Counted from the stretch's first letter, positions 16,591 to 26,122 are shown. The stretch: DNA of 64,000 nucleotides from an uncultured Lachnospiraceae bacterium (GCA_934339135.1 CAKRHP010000004.1:124001-188000); one strand, 5' to 3'. Notes: generated by a model not told the origin, from the letters alone. Translations and numbers: made by a program.

Positions 16591-18333
16591 CTAAAACGAT
16601 GCATCCACGATCTTCTGCTGATTGACATCGATCACACCATATGTGTTCAGACGCAGAAAAGGAATCACCGGCAGACTCACAAAACTCAGAGTCATAAACG
16701 GATCGATCTCCTCCGGGATCCCCCATTCCCGCAGGATCGCTTTCATTTCCTCCAGCCTCTGATCCACCTCTTCCAGTGGAAGTGTAGACATCAGACCTGC
16801 GATCTGCAGTGGAAGATCCGCAACAATCTCTCCATTCAGCGCAATCGCCAGACCGCCCTCATTTTCGATGACACGGTTCGCCGCGCAGGCAATATCCTCA
16901 TCGTTGGTTCCGGCAACCACCAGATTATGGGAATCATGCCCTACGCTGGTAGCAACCGCACCTTTTTTCAGACCATATTTTCCCAAAAAACCTTTGCCAA
17001 TATGACCTGTATTTTTATGACGTTCCAAAGCGACAATCTTAACAATATCCTCCTCCGGATCTACACCGTCGGCACAGCCCTCCTGACATGACCATCCTGC
17101 TGTCCGCTCTGTGGTGAGAAGCTCCCGGGCATTCAGATCGATCACCCGGATATGCTCTCCCTTCTTTTCCAAAGCAAGTTTGGAAGCATCCACCGGATCC
17201 ACATGAAAAGAATGATATACCCGTTCCTGTATCTGCTGTCCCATTTCGGGTACAGTGCTTTCCACCAGACTTTTTCCTCCCTCTGCCACAAGTACACCAT
17301 CCTTGTACACCTCCAGCACATTCAGATCGGTAAGATTATCAAGCACTGCAATATCTGCGCAGTATCCCGGTGCAATGGCGCCATTGTTTACAAGGCCAAA
17401 ATAAGATGCCGCATTATAGGTTCCCGCTTTGATGGCTGTAATGGGATCAACACCTCTCTGTACGGCTTTTCGTACAATGGCATCGATGTGACCGTCCCGG
17501 AGCAGATCGCAAGGATGCTTGTCATCTGTCACCAGCATGATCCGCCGGGCATAAGGTGCCTCAAAAAGCGGAAGCAGTGCCTCCAGGTTATGAGCTGCGG
17601 TTCCCTCACGCACCATGATCCACTGACCTCTGGCAAACTTCTCCTTTGCCTCCTGCGCATTGGAGCACTCATGATCGGAGCGGATTCCTGTTGCCACATA
17701 GCCATTCAGCTCCTGTCCTGATAACAGCGGAGCATGCCCGTCAATAATCCTCTGATGCTCCAGTGTCGCATTGATCTTATCCAAAATCGCCGGATCAGCC
17801 TGATTCACCCCAAAAGAGTTCATCATTTCCGCCAGTCCGATCACGCGGTCATTGTCATAAAACGGTGCAATATCCGCCGCTTCCAGACAGGCTCCCGCCT
17901 CATCCAGTCCGGTGGCCGGCACACAGGACGGCACCACAAAGAGCACGTCCAATGTCATATCCTGTGTATATTTCAACATAAACTCAATCCCCTCACAGCC
18001 TGCCACATTGGCAATCTCATGGGGATCCGTAACAACTGCCGTAGTTCCATGGGGCAGTACTGCCTTCTCAAACTCCGTCGGTGCCACCATAGAACTCTCC
18101 AGATGAATATGACCGTCAATAAATCCCGGGCAGAGATACTTTCCCGTCATATCCTTCTCAACTACGCCTTCATATGTTCCAATCCCGGCAATCATACCAT
18201 CCACGACCGCCACGTCACCAACCTCAATGCTCTCCGTAAATACGTTAATAATATTGGCATTTTTCAACACCAGATCTGCCTTCTGTCTGCCATTTGCCAC
18301 ATGGATCAGCTTCTCATTTATTTTGTTATACAT
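16591..18333 (-). CDS. ade: Adenine deaminase
   Basis: 580 residues, the normal Ade length. Metal-binding and catalytic signatures of the amidohydrolase fold are visible: CPGFIDGHIHLESSM, PHGTTAVVTDPHEIANVAG, IDGHAPLLSG and the C-terminal SVGHDSHNLVVAGTNDEDIA. It deaminates adenine to hypoxanthine plus ammonia in purine salvage. The start at 18333 is chosen for GGAGG nine bases upstream. No purine riboswitch is recognisable in the 165-base upstream gap. A strong terminator follows. Confidence 0.95.
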   Translation of the reverse strand: MYNKINEKLIHVANGRQKADLVLKNANIINVFTESIEVGDVAVVDGMIAGIGTYEGVVEKDMTGKYLCPGFIDGHIHLESSMVAPTEFEKAVLPHGTTAVVTDPHEIANVAGCEGIEFMLKYTQDMTLDVLFVVPSCVPATGLDEAGACLEAADIAPFYDNDRVIGLAEMMNSFGVNQADPAILDKINATLEHQRIIDGHAPLLSGQELNGYVATGIRSDHECSNAQEAKEKFARGQWIMVREGTAAHNLEALLPLFEAPYARRIMLVTDDKHPCDLLRDGHIDAIVRKAVQRGVDPITAIKAGTYNAASYFGLVNNGAIAPGYCADIAVLDNLTDLNVLEVYKDGVLVAEGGKSLVESTVPEMGQQIQERVYHSFHVDPVDASKLALEKKGEHIRVIDLNARELLTTERTAGWSCQEGCADGVDPEEDIVKIVALERHKNTGHIGKGFLGKYGLKKGAVATSVGHDSHNLVVAGTNDEDIACAANRVIENEGGLAIALNGEIVADLPLQIAGLMSTLPLEEVDQRLEEMKAILREWGIPEEIDPFMTLSFVSLPVIPFLRLNTYGVIDVNQQKIVDASF

Positions 18334-18498
18334 TATGATCGTCCTCCGTTCCATATCTGTATTTATCATTTTACCCCTGCCCCTGTAAAACTCTCTCACT
18401 CCACACCACAAAAGCTCCGATATGATCCACATTTCCAGCACGATCCAGATACTGCATTGACGCCATATGCACGGAACAATGTCATAGGAGTCGAAATT

Positions 18499-19167
18499 TT
18501 AATAACGATTTTGATCCATTCCTCTGTACTGAGTCTGATATCCGTGATTTTCCTGAGGACGCATATCATTAGGATACATGGTATCAGAATAAATATCTGT
18601 CTGAAGCTTCTTTAACATAGAAAATACCTTCTGATAATCCGGTATATCATAAATTTTAAAGCCCTCGTGGTCATGATCCGAATGACCATTTCGTGTGTCC
18701 GTATTATAAGCAGTGTGCGCACACACCATGATCACATCCCCCACACCAAGCAGTTGGTCAAAAATGCCCCGGTGGATATTGATATGAGACAGATCCGTAA
18801 ACGGCTTCATTTCATAATTGTAAGTAAATGCCCCTCCGGATATATACACCCCTTTATCCGTAATAATAAACTCGGTATGCTTATACTTCAATATCGAAAA
18901 CAGCACACCACCTAAATAAATCCAAACTGGCATCAGATGCAGCAAAAAAAATCCCAAAAAAGCCAGCCCAAAACCACCGGCCATCGCCCCTGCCGATGCC
19001 ATACGGATCGTGCCGATCATAGAGCCATCCACAAGAGCCCATATTACCGCAACAGGAAGCATGGAATTAAAAATACTTTCCAAAAGAAAACACTTAAAAT
19101 CCGGGGTGCCTCTCCATAATATCTGTTCCTGATCTCCAACCATTAATTCTAAATCTGTTTTGTTCAT
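18499..19167 (-). CDS. PH-domain membrane protein
   Basis: 222 residues. Two or three hydrophobic segments lie between ~25 and 95 (FLLESIFNSMLPVAVIWALV; FGLAFLGFFLLHLMPVWIYLGGVLF). They are followed by a bacterial PH (bPH/DUF304-like) domain with EFIITDKGVYISGG and LSHINIHRGIFDQLLGVGDV. Such proteins are small membrane-associated scaffolds of uncertain function. Of two in-frame ATGs the second is preferred, since AAAGAGG lies six bases before it. It sits 88 bases downstream of the LRAT-like gene and may share its transcript. Confidence 0.75.
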   Translation of the reverse strand: MNKTDLELMVGDQEQILWRGTPDFKCFLLESIFNSMLPVAVIWALVDGSMIGTIRMASAGAMAGGFGLAFLGFFLLHLMPVWIYLGGVLFSILKYKHTEFIITDKGVYISGGAFTYNYEMKPFTDLSHINIHRGIFDQLLGVGDVIMVCAHTAYNTDTRNGHSDHDHEGFKIYDIPDYQKVFSMLKKLQTDIYSDTMYPNDMRPQENHGYQTQYRGMDQNRY

Positions 19168-19254
19168 TTTCATCCTCTTTCATCCGTGCTTTATTGTACC
19201 TTTGTCTAATGAATCAAAGGCTTTCCCTCCTTTTTGATTGTAACTGCCAGCTCC

Positions 19255-20067
19255 TCAAATGTCAACGGAAGAAGAAAGATACTGCTCCACTTCCTCCCGG
19301 TTTTCCGCAATGCTGTCCATATCCACTCCGGCTGCCAGCACATATCCTGCCACCTGACGTACCTGACTGGACTGTGCCCTTCCCGTTTTGCACCAGATGG
19401 CAAAATGCTCACAGTTATTACTGATCAGACTGTACTTTTCCTCACCCAAGCGGCTGTATGCCCGCCGCACCGTCTCTTCCGGCGAAAAAACTGTCCAATC
19501 CTGCTGCTGAAAATTCTCATTATAATAGTCCATCACCCCATGAAAAAGAAATGATGTCTCTGAACGAAGCTTCACCGGAAATCCCGGCGCAAAACTAACC
19601 ACAAAATAATCTTCTCCATCCTTTAAAAAGTCATCGATGCGGGTCACATGAATCGAAATCCTGCCTCCAAAATCTCCGCCTTCTCCGGCATAATGGATCA
19701 CCCGCCCGGCCCCCACATAAATCCCGTAATGCTCATACAACTTTCTGGACACACCGATCACGTCCCCCGGCCGCACAAATTCATCCGCCATGAGCCGGTC
19801 CATTTTCTCCCGCATGGCCACAATGCTTCCATTGCCCTTCTGCCTTCCATTCTCATCCACAATTCGTGCTTTCCGTGATAATGTTCTCTGCTGCAATGCC
19901 CATCCATTCTGGTTCTCAATGGTCCTCCAGAGGGGACTTTCCCCATGGGTCTTACGTTCCATATTAGGGCAATCTCCCATCCGTTCTACCAGATCCTGTT
20001 CCAGATCCAGAAACGCCGTTATATTATTTGTAAGGTCGTTTGAAATATCATTAAAATCGCCGGGCAT
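19255..20067 (-). CDS. LRAT-like (NlpC/P60-superfamily) thiol protein
   Basis: 270 residues. The central ~100 residues match the lecithin:retinol acyltransferase (LRAT/NC) fold: VRPGDVIGVSRKLYEHYGIYVG with His113, VIHYAG with His125, and SNNCEHFAIWCKTG with the likely nucleophile Cys219. All three active-site residues are present. LRAT-like proteins carry out acyl transfer or act as thiol amidases/phospholipases; the bacterial substrate is unknown. The N-terminal ~95 residues are helical and unrecognised. No signal peptide is seen, so it is cytoplasmic or membrane-associated. ATG at 20067 has AAGGAG six bases upstream; the adjacent ATG at 20070 is too close. Confidence 0.75.
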   Translation of the reverse strand: MPGDFNDISNDLTNNITAFLDLEQDLVERMGDCPNMERKTHGESPLWRTIENQNGWALQQRTLSRKARIVDENGRQKGNGSIVAMREKMDRLMADEFVRPGDVIGVSRKLYEHYGIYVGAGRVIHYAGEGGDFGGRISIHVTRIDDFLKDGEDYFVVSFAPGFPVKLRSETSFLFHGVMDYYNENFQQQDWTVFSPEETVRRAYSRLGEEKYSLISNNCEHFAIWCKTGRAQSSQVRQVAGYVLAAGVDMDSIAENREEVEQYLSSSVDI

Positions 20068-20132
20068 CATAATCTCCTTTTTCAACCATTGATCTGGGGG
20101 CTTTTTTCCACAACCGAAAGCTCCCGGAAAAC

Positions 20133-20183
20133 AAAAATCCCATCCCCGTGTATGTATTGTAACAATATATACACGAAAATGGG
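20133..20183 (-). terminator. Terminator of the Rpn gene
   Basis: Minus strand: CCCAT...CGTGTATATATTGTTACAATACATACACG...ATGGG, then ATTTTTGTTTT. It lies 53 bases after the Rpn stop. Confidence 0.8.
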
Positions 20184-20235
20184 AAATGTGCCTGTCTTTT
20201 GTTCCTGAAAATATATGAGCTCTATCTGTGATAAA

Positions 20236-21072
20236 TCATGATATTCCTTTACTCTTAATCTCATCTACTATCTTTTGCACATATTCCTCAGACAATTCCA
20301 GCCTCTGAGCAATCTCCGGGATTGTTAATTGGAAATCTGAATAAAGAAGTTCTATTTTTCCTTCAAGCTTGCCTTCCATCTTTCCCTCGATTTTACCCTC
20401 AAGCTTGCCAGCTTCTAAACCTTCATTATATTTCTCACGATATTCCTGCTGTAAGGTCATATAATCCAACCTCCATTTCTCATTTCGGCGGACAGACTGC
20501 ACCGCATCCTCCAGCTCTCTCGTAAACTGATCACTTGCAGCCTGGCCATCTATATAATCCAACAACCGTTTCATTTCCGGACTCACATCGTCCATCGTTC
20601 CTTTTGTATTTAGGATAATTTTAACGGTCTCGTCTCCAAATGTCAACGACGGATCCTGATCGCACAGGTACTCGAAGCTGTACAGATGACGCCCCTGACC
20701 ATATGGATCGAAGGTACAGATAAAGATGACATAACTTTTTTTCAGCTCATTGTAATCTCCACCCTTTTCCAGGATGTTCAAGTCGATCATTCCCTGATAA
20801 TACCGCATCCGTTTCGCCAGATTCCGTTTAATATGCACCTGCATTTCCATATCAAATACCGTGTTCTTCTCATCCTCCACATAAACATCCAGCCGCACTC
20901 CTTTGGCTCCTGCGGACAGATCGATGGTCTTCTGGCTTTCCGGGTATTCCAGCTTACGAATCTTGATCCCGAGGATCGTTTCCAAAAATGGTTTGCAGTA
21001 CTTCGGATCACGCATGATCACTCCGAACATAAAATCATCCTGTAACTCTAATTCTTCATATGCTTTTGCCAT
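20236..21072 (-). CDS. Rpn family PD-(D/E)XK nuclease (putative transposase)
   Basis: 278 residues. The Rpn/PDDEXK_2 layout is clear: LQDDFMFGVIMRDPKYCKPFLETIL near the N terminus, then VRLDVYVEDEKNTVFDMEMQVH carrying the catalytic D and E-x-Q pattern. Residues ~220-250 contain tandem EGKxEGK repeats (KLEGKIEGKMEGKLEGKIE), then a helical tail typical of the family. Rpn proteins promote RecA-independent recombination and cut DNA; a role in mobile-element or gene-transfer biology is proposed. The start is set by GGAGG nine bases upstream. A decayed relative lies at 906-1127. Confidence 0.85.
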   Translation of the reverse strand: MAKAYEELELQDDFMFGVIMRDPKYCKPFLETILGIKIRKLEYPESQKTIDLSAGAKGVRLDVYVEDEKNTVFDMEMQVHIKRNLAKRMRYYQGMIDLNILEKGGDYNELKKSYVIFICTFDPYGQGRHLYSFEYLCDQDPSLTFGDETVKIILNTKGTMDDVSPEMKRLLDYIDGQAASDQFTRELEDAVQSVRRNEKWRLDYMTLQQEYREKYNEGLEAGKLEGKIEGKMEGKLEGKIELLYSDFQLTIPEIAQRLELSEEYVQKIVDEIKSKGIS

Positions 21073-21344
21073 AACGTAATACCTCCACTGTGCGATATGC
21101 CTTTCGGAAATGCTTTCGAATCCAGACGCTTTGATTGCTGAATATACCATTTCCAATCCTGTTGTTTCTGATTGTGCATATCAGAATATCACGCATTGCA
21201 CAGTGCTGTCTATTGACAATGTTGCCAAATCAGACATGGACATTTTTATAAGGGATTACATAATTATAAAGAGAATATAAAATTTTATTCGTGCAGTTTT
21301 TATAGATTTTAGATTGATTTTCGGTAGTTGTTTACAAAGGAAAT

Positions 21345-21683
21345 TTATGATGATTTTCCTATATTGAATTCAATTCCTTTAGCGGAAATTGTACTACCAT
21401 CCATGCGGTATGTTTTCCCATCTATTATAAAATTATTTTTCCAGGTAACATCCCAAAATCTTAAATCTGCTCCCTCGCTCAAATAAGATATTTTATAAGC
21501 CGGTGTCTTATACCCTGCCATCACATCGGAAACCTTCCGAGGAAGAAAAAATCTTCCACCTTCCTTACTATTGGTTCCCTCCTCTGTCCCGTAATAATCT
21601 TTGACCACCGGTTGATCTTCACCATTAATCGTCACCTCTATGCCAGCAAAACAGATAGTCTTTTCCTGTTTTTGAGTTTCCAA
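21345..21683 (-). CDS. Small hypothetical protein, unusual start
   Basis: About 112 residues starting from a TTG at 21683. The sequence is soluble and mixed (ICFAGIEVTINGEDQPVV, RFFLPRKVSDVMAGYK, DLRFWDVTWKNNF) with no motif I recognise. The ribosome site GGAGG is eight bases before an ATG that is in a different frame and encodes only 16 codons; the TTG of the long frame is 13 bases away. Either the start is inefficient, or there is a small frameshift near the 5' end. It lies at the downstream end of the minus-strand accessory island. Confidence 0.5.
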   Translation of the reverse strand: METQKQEKTICFAGIEVTINGEDQPVVKDYYGTEEGTNSKEGGRFFLPRKVSDVMAGYKTPAYKISYLSEGADLRFWDVTWKNNFIIDGKTYRMDGSTISAKGIEFNIGKSS

Positions 21684-21798
21684 TTCATCGCAATTACCTC
21701 CTCAAGATTATTTCTATTTCTAATCAGAAACAGCACCTCCATATATATGTCTTGCCTCCAGTATACATATCTCACGGATGGATCAATTTATTTTTTTA

Positions 21799-21957
21799 TC
21801 AATTCTTATTTGAAAAAAATACCAGCAACCCCATCCCCAATAATGTTCCAAGGCATGCCAGTACAATACAGCCCAGAACCTTTAACGGACTGGAAGCCCC
21901 AGACTGAACCAGCTTGTCCATCAGCCACATAATGATCGGATCAAAAAACCATGACAT
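21799..21957 (-). CDS. Small single-span membrane protein
   Basis: 52 residues: MSWFFDPIIMWLMDKLVQSG, then one strong membrane helix (VLGCIVLACLGTLLGMGLLVFF) and a short basic end. It begins 27 bases after the third zinc-ribbon-family paralogue and is probably cotranscribed. An AAGGA sequence precedes the ATG by 11 bases. Function unknown; it resembles the small membrane partners often attached to toxin or stress loci, but nothing specific supports that. Confidence 0.5.
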   Translation of the reverse strand: MSWFFDPIIMWLMDKLVQSGASSPLKVLGCIVLACLGTLLGMGLLVFFSNKN

Positions 21958-21983
21958 AGAGACCACATCCTTTCTCAAATCTT

Positions 21984-23189
21984 TTATTTCTGTTGTTCCT
22001 CTTTCTGAGTACCTTTTGCATATTCCTCCCAATCTTTATCCAGTTCTTCCATTTCTTCCATAATCTTATCGTAGCCCAGATCAAGATTCACCACCGCAAC
22101 ATCTACATTCACATTACTTTTGGCTCTGCAATTCGTCTCAAATACAAAGGTGACCGGCTGCATATCCCAGGCATCTACCATTTTCTCCGTATAATTCCGG
22201 ACCGCTTTCACATGGATTGTTTTTACATATTCTCCCCGGTATTCCGACCACTTTTCCGTAGGATCAAAATCGATCATTTTGAACTGAAACAAATTCGAAT
22301 AATACTTTCCATTTTCCTCATGAAAAAAATCGTTGTTTTTTACGGTTAAATTCACTTCTGTAATCTCTTCTGCATCCCACATTTCGAACGTAAATATCTG
22401 TTCCGGATCCTCTAACGTCAAAAAACCAACTCCATCAATTCCAAAATGTTCATAATTCTTTTTATAAATGGAACGATCCGGTTTCAGCATCTCATCGAAA
22501 TGATATTTCTCCAGAATTTTTGCCACAAAATCCAACGTCTCTTCATCATGATCCATAAAATCATTCAATACACGGATCACTCCTGACAACAACTGTTTAT
22601 ACGCTTCAAAAAGTGTCGGATCATAATGCAGCAGGTCTGTTCGTTCTCTGATCTCCTCCGCGCTCCCCTTACTCCAGTCATTTCCGTAATCTTCACGAAA
22701 ACGATCCAGAATATCAAAATAAACATGTTGAAAACAGGAATAAAGTGTAATCTGCTCCGGCTTATCTTTTATACGTTTTCTATCTTTTATGTCATACTTG
22801 GAATCCGGATAAATCCCAATGATATGACCAGACGAAGACACCCCTTTTAGATGATATGCATTTTCTTTCCAATCCTCCAGCAACTCCTGCATACATTTCG
22901 AATATCTTATTTCCGGATATTTATGAAACACTTCAAAGATCAGGCAGTCCACACCGGCCGCATATTCCTCGATCGTTTTTCTGGTAGCATACTGCTCTGA
23001 AACTGCATTTTTATCTGTATATTTCAAAATCTTTTCCAGATATTTACAATAACGGTATACCCCTTCCGGGGTCTTGTACTCAGTCTTGCTCATATCGAGT
23101 TTGGAGGATATGACCTCAGAGAAAAAGGTGGTTAGGGTGAATAGTTTGGTTTTGATCTGTTCTTTGTTATAATTCATGTTCTTTGGCAT
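21984..23189 (-). CDS. Paralogue 3 of an unrecognised family (no zinc ribbon)
   Basis: 401 residues. It shares with the two genes upstream an N-terminal helical block (LTTFFSEVISSKLDMSKTEY; ATRKTIEEYAAGVDCLIFEV) and a C-terminal beta-rich block with the fingerprint FEMWDAEEITEVNLTVKNNDFF. It lacks the CxxC zinc ribbon that begins the other two. The start at 23189 has AAAGGTG nearby. I do not recognise the family. The C-terminal part could be a small C2- or immunoglobulin-like sandwich (the 'TxxVKNNDFF...LF.FK' pattern), which is a guess. Confidence 0.6.
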   Translation of the reverse strand: MPKNMNYNKEQIKTKLFTLTTFFSEVISSKLDMSKTEYKTPEGVYRYCKYLEKILKYTDKNAVSEQYATRKTIEEYAAGVDCLIFEVFHKYPEIRYSKCMQELLEDWKENAYHLKGVSSSGHIIGIYPDSKYDIKDRKRIKDKPEQITLYSCFQHVYFDILDRFREDYGNDWSKGSAEEIRERTDLLHYDPTLFEAYKQLLSGVIRVLNDFMDHDEETLDFVAKILEKYHFDEMLKPDRSIYKKNYEHFGIDGVGFLTLEDPEQIFTFEMWDAEEITEVNLTVKNNDFFHEENGKYYSNLFQFKMIDFDPTEKWSEYRGEYVKTIHVKAVRNYTEKMVDAWDMQPVTFVFETNCRAKSNVNVDVAVVNLDLGYDKIMEEMEELDKDWEEYAKGTQKEEQQK

Positions 23190-23298
23190 AATGATCACCT
23201 TTCTAATGTTTCTTCTAAATTTGTCACAATGATCCTCTCTATTATTATCTTGAAACAACTTACAATATACAATTTTATTAACCATAATTAACTGTATC

Positions 23299-24537
23299 TC
23301 AATCACTATCCATGTTCAATATTTTTTTCATATAATAAGTAAAATTATCTATGTTAATGTCTATCTTTTCATTTCCATTTGATTTTACATTAGTAAAGAA
23401 ACAAAATGTAATTATCCCCATCTGCCCACTAGGATCGACCTCTTCAACCGAATAATTTCTGATTGCTTTAATATAGATTTTATCAATAATTCCTTCCCGC
23501 GAAGCATTCCATTCTCCTGTTTCTTCAATTTTTACCAATTTAAATTCAAATAAATCTGAAAAATAAATTCCATTTTCTTCGTTAAAAAAATCGTTATTTT
23601 CCACAGTAAAACTTATCTGCGTAATATCTTCTGCATCCCACATCTCGAACTCTAGCATCGTTTCCTTTTCCTGCAGAGTCAACCAGCCATTTAAATATTC
23701 TATGCCAAAGTGCTTATACTTTTTTTCATAAATTGTCCTATCGTATTCCATTACTCTATTAGCAGGGTATTTTTCAAGTAAGTTCATAATATAATTTGCT
23801 TTTTCATTATTTGAATCAATATACCAAAACAACTCCTGCATTATTGCTCCCCATACTTCTTTGTATGTAGAAAGAACAATCCTAGAGCTAATCAAGACAT
23901 CTGTTCTTTCTTTTATCTTATCTGCATCACCCACATTCCAATTTTTTCCATATAATTTTCTAAACTCATCTAAGGGAGAAAAAAATTCTTCTTGAAAACA
24001 ATCATAAAGAGAAAGTTCTTCTTTCACCATTTGCCATTCACTATTTTCATCATATACCCCGTGACACCAAACTACTTGACCCAGATCAGAGAGATCAATC
24101 GTATAAACTTCCTTCCACTCTTTCCAGTTTTCATGCAATTTTCTTATATTTTCCGAACATTTTAACTCTGGATACTTTTGAAATAATTTGTGTAAAATAC
24201 AATCTACATCACTCGCAAATTCCTCTATGTTTTTTCTGGTTACATACTTATCCGATTTATAATTTTTTTCTGTACATTTTAAAACTCCATTAAGAAAATT
24301 ACTATAATCCTCCAATCCTTTTGAAGATGTATATTCTTTTTTACTCATATAGAACCGCGAAGAACTAATATCCTGTAGGAATGTACTAATATATATCAGT
24401 TTGTTTTCTATTTTCTCTTTATCAAGGACTTTCTTTTCCATGCTCTCTTGTTCCTTATTCACAGATATTTTATTCCCACATTTATAGCAAAAATTTGAAT
24501 CATCACTAATCTGTGCACCACACTTTGAACAAAACAT
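23299..24537 (-). CDS. Zinc-ribbon protein, paralogue 2
   Basis: 412 residues. It begins MFCSKCGAQISDDSNFCYKCGNKIS, a zinc ribbon with two CxxC knuckles, then the helical block (DISSSRFYMSKKEYTSSKGL; YVTRKNIEEFASDVDCILHK) and the C-terminal beta block (LEFEMWDAEDITQISFTVEN). GGAGG stands eight bases before the ATG. The first ~40 codons and the 5' untranslated region are almost identical at DNA level to paralogue 1, although the rest has diverged, which points to gene conversion or recent duplication of the 5' part. Function unknown; probably cytoplasmic. Confidence 0.65.
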   Translation of the reverse strand: MFCSKCGAQISDDSNFCYKCGNKISVNKEQESMEKKVLDKEKIENKLIYISTFLQDISSSRFYMSKKEYTSSKGLEDYSNFLNGVLKCTEKNYKSDKYVTRKNIEEFASDVDCILHKLFQKYPELKCSENIRKLHENWKEWKEVYTIDLSDLGQVVWCHGVYDENSEWQMVKEELSLYDCFQEEFFSPLDEFRKLYGKNWNVGDADKIKERTDVLISSRIVLSTYKEVWGAIMQELFWYIDSNNEKANYIMNLLEKYPANRVMEYDRTIYEKKYKHFGIEYLNGWLTLQEKETMLEFEMWDAEDITQISFTVENNDFFNEENGIYFSDLFEFKLVKIEETGEWNASREGIIDKIYIKAIRNYSVEEVDPSGQMGIITFCFFTNVKSNGNEKIDINIDNFTYYMKKILNMDSD

Positions 24538-24772
24538 AACTTCTTCCTCCTTCTCTGTTTTCAAAGACTTTAGATCGCCTTAAAATATTATTTTCATATT
24601 TATATATTTAGTAGATAATTTAACCTGTTCATCGATAAATTATAATTATTAGGGCTAAGCCTTAACAATAATTACAACCGTTTATTTCCATTTGAGGATT
24701 TCGACATGATTAATTGTTTCAAAAAACATTTGACATTTAAAATCAATTTTTACTTACTTTAATCATTAAAAT

Positions 24773-25996
24773 TTATTCATCAGAACCAAATACACTGATT
24801 TCCATTTCGTCACTCATTTTTGTTTCTATATTCGTAGTAAACAAGACAGTTATGTTCGTCCAAAAATGTTTCAGGTTAATCATTTCAGGCGTATAGTTAC
24901 TGATAGCCCTAATTTGAATTCTTGAAACAAAACTCTCTCTTCCAGCTGACCAATCTTCATCTTGTTCACATTTTGTCATTTCAAATTCAAATAATTCCGG
25001 ATAATAATTACCATTTACGTCATAATAATCATTATCGTCTACACAGATTCCCACTTGTGTTACATCATCAGCATCCCACATTTCAAACGACAATATATTT
25101 TCTCTTTGATTTATATTGAGTATATTAAATCCCTTGCTTCCATCAAAATCCACACCAAAATGTTTATATTTTTTCTCATATATCGTTCTATCATAATATA
25201 TTGCCTTATCCGCCGGATATTTGTTTAATATTTCTTCTATATCTCTTTCTTGAATTTTTCCTATATCCACCCAACCACAAATTATCTGATTGATTACAGA
25301 CAACAATTCTCCGTAATATGACAAAAAGAAACAAATAGTGTTAAGAGCATCCGTTTTCTCTTTAATTTCTTCTGGTGAACCATCTTTCCAATTATTTTTA
25401 TATTTTGATTTAAAATTATCAACCGGTGTAAAAAGTTCTTTTTTAAATGAGGAATAAACAGATCTCTTTTCTTTTATTTTTACAGGCATTCCCTCATGAT
25501 TATTATCAGAATCTTCATATTCAAATTCCAGATGACCATCCTCCGTCAACTGAAGCCCCCAATATGCCATATTATCAACACAATCCTGAAATTCTTTTAT
25601 ATATTTTATTTGTGGATATTGTGTTAATATTTCATATAAAAAACCATCCACATTACTCGCATATTCCTCAATCGTTTTTCTTGTTACATATTTTTCCGAA
25701 ACATATTTTTCATCCAAACACATCAATACCTTTTCCAAAAAATCACAATATTTACATATTCCCTCAGAAGTAGTATATTCCTTCTTGTTCATATTAAAAT
25801 TTGAAGAAATAATGTCACTCAAGAAGGTATGTATATGCCACAATCTGTCATCTACTTCCTCTATATCACAATTGTTCTCCTGTTCAATATTATTTTCTAC
25901 GCTCTCCTGTTCCTTATTTACAGATATTTTGTTCCCACATTTATAGCAAAAATTTGCATCATCACTAATCTGTGCACCACACTTTGAACAAAACAT
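24773..25996 (-). CDS. Zinc-ribbon protein, paralogue 1
   Basis: 407 residues with the same plan: N-terminal zinc ribbon (CSKCGAQISDDANFCYKCG), low-complexity Asn/Glu linker, helical block (DIISSNFNMNKKEYTTSEGI; YVTRKTIEEYASNVDGFLYE) and C-terminal block (LSFEMWDADDVTQVGICVDDND). GGAGG precedes the ATG by eight bases, and the sequence around it is nearly identical to that of paralogue 2. A 235-base AT-rich gap without a gene separates it from paralogue 2. The zinc ribbon suggests nucleic-acid or protein binding; nothing further can be assigned. Confidence 0.65.
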   Translation of the reverse strand: MFCSKCGAQISDDANFCYKCGNKISVNKEQESVENNIEQENNCDIEEVDDRLWHIHTFLSDIISSNFNMNKKEYTTSEGICKYCDFLEKVLMCLDEKYVSEKYVTRKTIEEYASNVDGFLYEILTQYPQIKYIKEFQDCVDNMAYWGLQLTEDGHLEFEYEDSDNNHEGMPVKIKEKRSVYSSFKKELFTPVDNFKSKYKNNWKDGSPEEIKEKTDALNTICFFLSYYGELLSVINQIICGWVDIGKIQERDIEEILNKYPADKAIYYDRTIYEKKYKHFGVDFDGSKGFNILNINQRENILSFEMWDADDVTQVGICVDDNDYYDVNGNYYPELFEFEMTKCEQDEDWSAGRESFVSRIQIRAISNYTPEMINLKHFWTNITVLFTTNIETKMSDEMEISVFGSDE

Positions 25997-26044
25997 AACT
26001 CCTTCCTCCTTCTCTGTTTTCAAAGGTTTCAAACCACCTTAAAA

Positions 26045-26090
26045 AGAATCAGCAAGAAAGTCACTTTTTCTTACTTTAACTTTCTTGCTG
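26045..26090 (-). terminator. Terminator after the Cys-rich microprotein cluster
   Basis: CAGCAAGAAAGT and ACTTTCTTGCTG form a perfect 12-bp stem around a 17-base loop; GATTCTTTTT follows on the minus strand. It separates the microprotein operon from paralogue 1. Confidence 0.8.
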
Positions 26091-26122
26091 TTTCCCTTTG
26101 ATATGAAAGCCTAACTGCTTTA

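Noticed and set aside
18334..18498. Purine riboswitch before adenine deaminase
   Set aside because: The conserved purine aptamer sequences are absent on the minus strand.
17152..18615. Two plus-strand frames over ade
   Set aside because: Antisense to adenine deaminase; composition unlike a protein and no initiation signals.
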